7,966 nt of DNA. It comes from a bacterium. GTDB taxonomy: Bacteria; Verrucomicrobiota; Verrucomicrobiae; Limisphaerales; J093. Under the pieces are notes generated by a model, which was not told the origin of the DNA, did not search any database, and saw only the letters and a program-made list of their open reading frames with translations. Below are positions 6,273 through 7,966 of this stretch, one piece after another; position 1 is the first letter of the stretch; every line of letters begins with the position of its first letter. The translations under genes were made by a program, and so were the position numbers. The stretch covers positions 1-7,966 of the forward strand of contig JAKCAB010000261.1 of NCBI GenBank assembly GCA_021839785.1. The letters are read 5' to 3'.

Positions 6273-7421
6273 ATGGACAACCCGCCTAATCCGGACACCC
6301 AGCCGCCCGTGGTGCCGCCGCCGGCGACTCCGCCCGCGCCACCGCCCGTGCTGGCGCCCACCCCGCGCGAACGCCCCCGCGCCGGCCGATCCGGCCGCGG
6401 GTGGATGATCCTTTCGTTGATCTTGCTGGTGCTGCTGGCGATCAGCTTTCTCGGCAATTTGAAAAGCCTGGTGCTGGCCCTGCTCCCCATCGCGCCGCCC
6501 ACGGCTTACGTCAGCGGCCCCCAACTCCGCGAAGTCGTCGTCGAGGACAACCGCAGCAGCGCCAAGATCGCCCTCATCGACATCGACGGCGTGATTTACG
6601 GTGGCTACGTGGGCGCGGGCGACGCCAGCCCGGTGGAGTTGGCCGCGAGCCAATTGCAGCGCGCCCGCGAGGATCCCCACGTCAAGGCCGTGATCCTGCG
6701 CATCAATTCTCCGGGTGGCGAAGTCCTGGCCGCGGATGAGATCGCCCGCGCCGTGACCGAGTTCCAGGACAAGTCGGGCAAGCCGGTCATCGTTTCCATG
6801 GAAGGCCTGGCCGCGTCCGGCGGTTATTACGTGGCGGCCCCGTGCCGGTGGATCGTCGCGAACGAATTGAGCCTGACCGGTTCCATCGGCGTGATCATGC
6901 ACGGGTACAATTACCGCGGCCTGCTCGACAAGGTGGGCGTGCGCCCGCAAGTGTACAAGAGCGGCAAATTCAAGGACATGCTCAGCGGCGACAAGAAGGA
7001 GGTCACACCGGAAGAGGACGCGATGATTCAGAAGCTCATCGAGGAAACCTTCGAACGGTTCAAGGCCGTCGTCGCCGAAGGCCGGGCCCGCGCCAACCGC
7101 GCCAACGAAGGCAAGGGCCGCAAGCTCGCCGAGAATTGGCAAGACTTCGCCGACGGCCGCGTGTTGTCCGGCAAGCAAGCCTACGACCTCGGGTTCGTGG
7201 ATGAACTGGGCACCTTCAAAACGGCGGTGAGTCGCGCGAAGGCCATTGCGGGCGTCGCCAGCGCGAACCTGGTGCGTTACCAGCAGCCGCCGAGCTTCAC
7301 TGATTTCTTCCGCCTGTTTGGCAAGGCCGAGAGCACCACCGTGAAACTCGACGTTGGCCTGGACCTGCCGAAGCTCGAAATCGGCCGGCTTTACTTCCTG
7401 TTCGCGCCCGGCGCGCGTTGA
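6273..7421 (+). CDS. sppA: Signal peptide peptidase SppA, peptidase family S49, membrane-anchored
   Basis: This 382-residue serine protease is predicted to cleave remnant signal peptides and other peptides in or at the cytoplasmic membrane. Residues 1-43 are a proline-rich tail ending in a basic cluster (RERPRAGRSGRG), followed by a transmembrane segment at about 44-61 that may extend through a second hydrophobic stretch to about 75, so the catalytic domain should face outward. In that domain are NSPGGE (145-150), the oxyanion-side motif, and GLAASGGYY with nucleophile S182. KSGKFKDMLSG carries the probable general base K234; its 52-residue distance from the serine equals the Ser147-Lys199 spacing of Bacillus subtilis SppA. 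The length fits the short Gram-positive/bacterial SppA class, not the double-domain E. coli type. ATG at 6273 is chosen because the hydrophobic anchor and tail then start plausibly; the frame is open further upstream but that part runs through the terminator hairpin. The ribosome-binding site is weak. argJ follows 52 bases downstream, and the two may share a transcript. Confidence 0.93.
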   Translation: MDNPPNPDTQPPVVPPPATPPAPPPVLAPTPRERPRAGRSGRGWMILSLILLVLLAISFLGNLKSLVLALLPIAPPTAYVSGPQLREVVVEDNRSSAKIALIDIDGVIYGGYVGAGDASPVELAASQLQRAREDPHVKAVILRINSPGGEVLAADEIARAVTEFQDKSGKPVIVSMEGLAASGGYYVAAPCRWIVANELSLTGSIGVIMHGYNYRGLLDKVGVRPQVYKSGKFKDMLSGDKKEVTPEEDAMIQKLIEETFERFKAVVAEGRARANRANEGKGRKLAENWQDFADGRVLSGKQAYDLGFVDELGTFKTAVSRAKAIAGVASANLVRYQQPPSFTDFFRLFGKAESTTVKLDVGLDLPKLEIGRLYFLFAPGAR

Positions 7422-7473
7422 GCGGCGTGGATGACCCGGCGTCGCCATCTCCATTCCGTTCGTTGCTGTCCCC

Positions 7474-7966
7474 ATGAAGACTCGGTTCAAAACTGTCCCC
7501 GGATCGATCGTTGCCCCGCTAGGCTTTCTCGCCAGCGGCGTGTTTTGCGACCTCAAGCGCCTCGGCACCGGCAAAGGTTCGAACAAGGGCCAGAAGCGTG
7601 ACCTCGCGCTGATCGTTTCCACGGTGCCCGCGGCCGTGGCCGGCCTGTTCACCACCAACCAAGTGTGCGCCGCGCCCGTGCGCGTGTGCCTCGAGCGCGT
7701 GAAAACGGGCTCGGCGCAGGCCATCGTGGTGAACTCCGGCAACGCCAACGCCTGCACCGGCCGCCAGGGTTACCGCGACGCGCTGGCCATGACGGAGCTG
7801 GCGGCCGCGCAATTTCACCTCCCGCCGGAACAAGTCCTCGTGGCCTCGACCGGCCGCATCGGCGTGCCGTTGCCGATGGCCAACGTGCGGGCCGGCATCG
7901 CGGCGGCGGCCCAGTTGCTGGGCGACGACGCGGCGCACGCCGCGGAAGCCACCGAAGCCATCATGA
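7474..7966 (+). CDS. argJ: Arginine biosynthesis bifunctional protein ArgJ (ornithine acetyltransferase), N-terminal part
   Basis: ArgJ transfers the acetyl group from N-acetylornithine to glutamate, recycling acetate in the cyclic arginine pathway; bifunctional forms also use acetyl-CoA to make N-acetylglutamate. The first 164 codons are present and the gene leaves the right edge in frame. Family landmarks are GFLASGVFCDLK (17-28), DLALIVS (43-49), AGLFTTNQVCAAPV (56-69), VVNSGNANACTG (85-96) and STGRIGVPLPM (125-135), where T126-G127 correspond to the oxyanion-hole pair. Position 128 is Arg where many homologues have Val (STGVIG). An about 10-residue Gly/Lys-rich insert (GTGKGSNKGQ, 31-40) follows the first helix. 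The autocleavage threonine that divides the alpha and beta chains lies beyond the window. The ATG at 7474 gives a normal ArgJ N-terminus, although no clear Shine-Dalgarno sequence precedes it. Whether this copy is mono- or bifunctional cannot be told. Confidence 0.93.
   Translation, partial: MKTRFKTVPGSIVAPLGFLASGVFCDLKRLGTGKGSNKGQKRDLALIVSTVPAAVAGLFTTNQVCAAPVRVCLERVKTGSAQAIVVNSGNANACTGRQGYRDALAMTELAAAQFHLPPEQVLVASTGRIGVPLPMANVRAGIAAAAQLLGDDAAHAAEATEAIM

Noticed and set aside
7422..7473. The sppA-argJ gap as a terminator or promoter site
   Set aside because: It contains no stem with a T-run and no acceptable hexamer pair; nothing is seen there.
5661..7757. A 698-codon minus-strand open frame across sppA and the start of argJ
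   Set aside because: It is antisense to two well-conserved genes, has no domain, and reads through the terminator hairpin.

Overview
The window is high-GC bacterial chromosomal DNA. It holds six protein genes, two of them cut by the window edges, arranged as two blocks that point away from each other around a 619-base gene-free stretch (5654-6272). No rRNA, tRNA, CRISPR array or transposon was seen. The mix of a large secreted GH78 alpha-L-rhamnosidase carrying a discoidin-like insert, a stand-alone glycogen-binding-domain protein, an SppA with a proline-rich tail and ArgJ would fit a polysaccharide-degrading Verrucomicrobiota-like bacterium. That placement is an inference from gene content and base composition, with no marker gene to confirm it.

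The left block (1-5653) lies on the minus strand and reads leftward as a probable operon of four genes. A 133-residue protein has a Lys/Ala/Pro-rich N-terminal tail and a C-terminal glycogen-binding (CBM48/AMPK-beta type) domain. It is followed by an 82-residue zinc-finger anti-sigma-type protein (ZAS), then, after only 4 bases, a 579-residue FAD-dependent CoA-disulfide/persulfide reductase with a C-terminal rhodanese domain. After 49 bases comes the alpha-L-rhamnosidase, which runs off the left edge with 1026 residues visible. A reasonable sigma70-like promoter sits at 5753-5781.

The right block (6273-7966) lies on the plus strand and holds sppA, a membrane-anchored S49 signal-peptide peptidase, and then argJ, the arginine-biosynthesis ornithine acetyltransferase, cut by the right edge.

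The gene-free middle contains the most unusual signal. Within 6001-6130 three strong hairpins follow one another on the plus strand, the last being a good intrinsic terminator with a U-rich tail. No protein gene lies upstream on that strand, so the segment looks like a small structured RNA, or alternatively an attenuator leader for sppA.

For joint function, the short ZAS protein and the thiol/persulfide reductase are almost certainly co-translated, which suggests a redox-responsive pair. The adjacent glycogen-binding protein and the downstream rhamnosidase hint at a link to carbohydrate status. The links between genes are inferred from spacing and family knowledge only.
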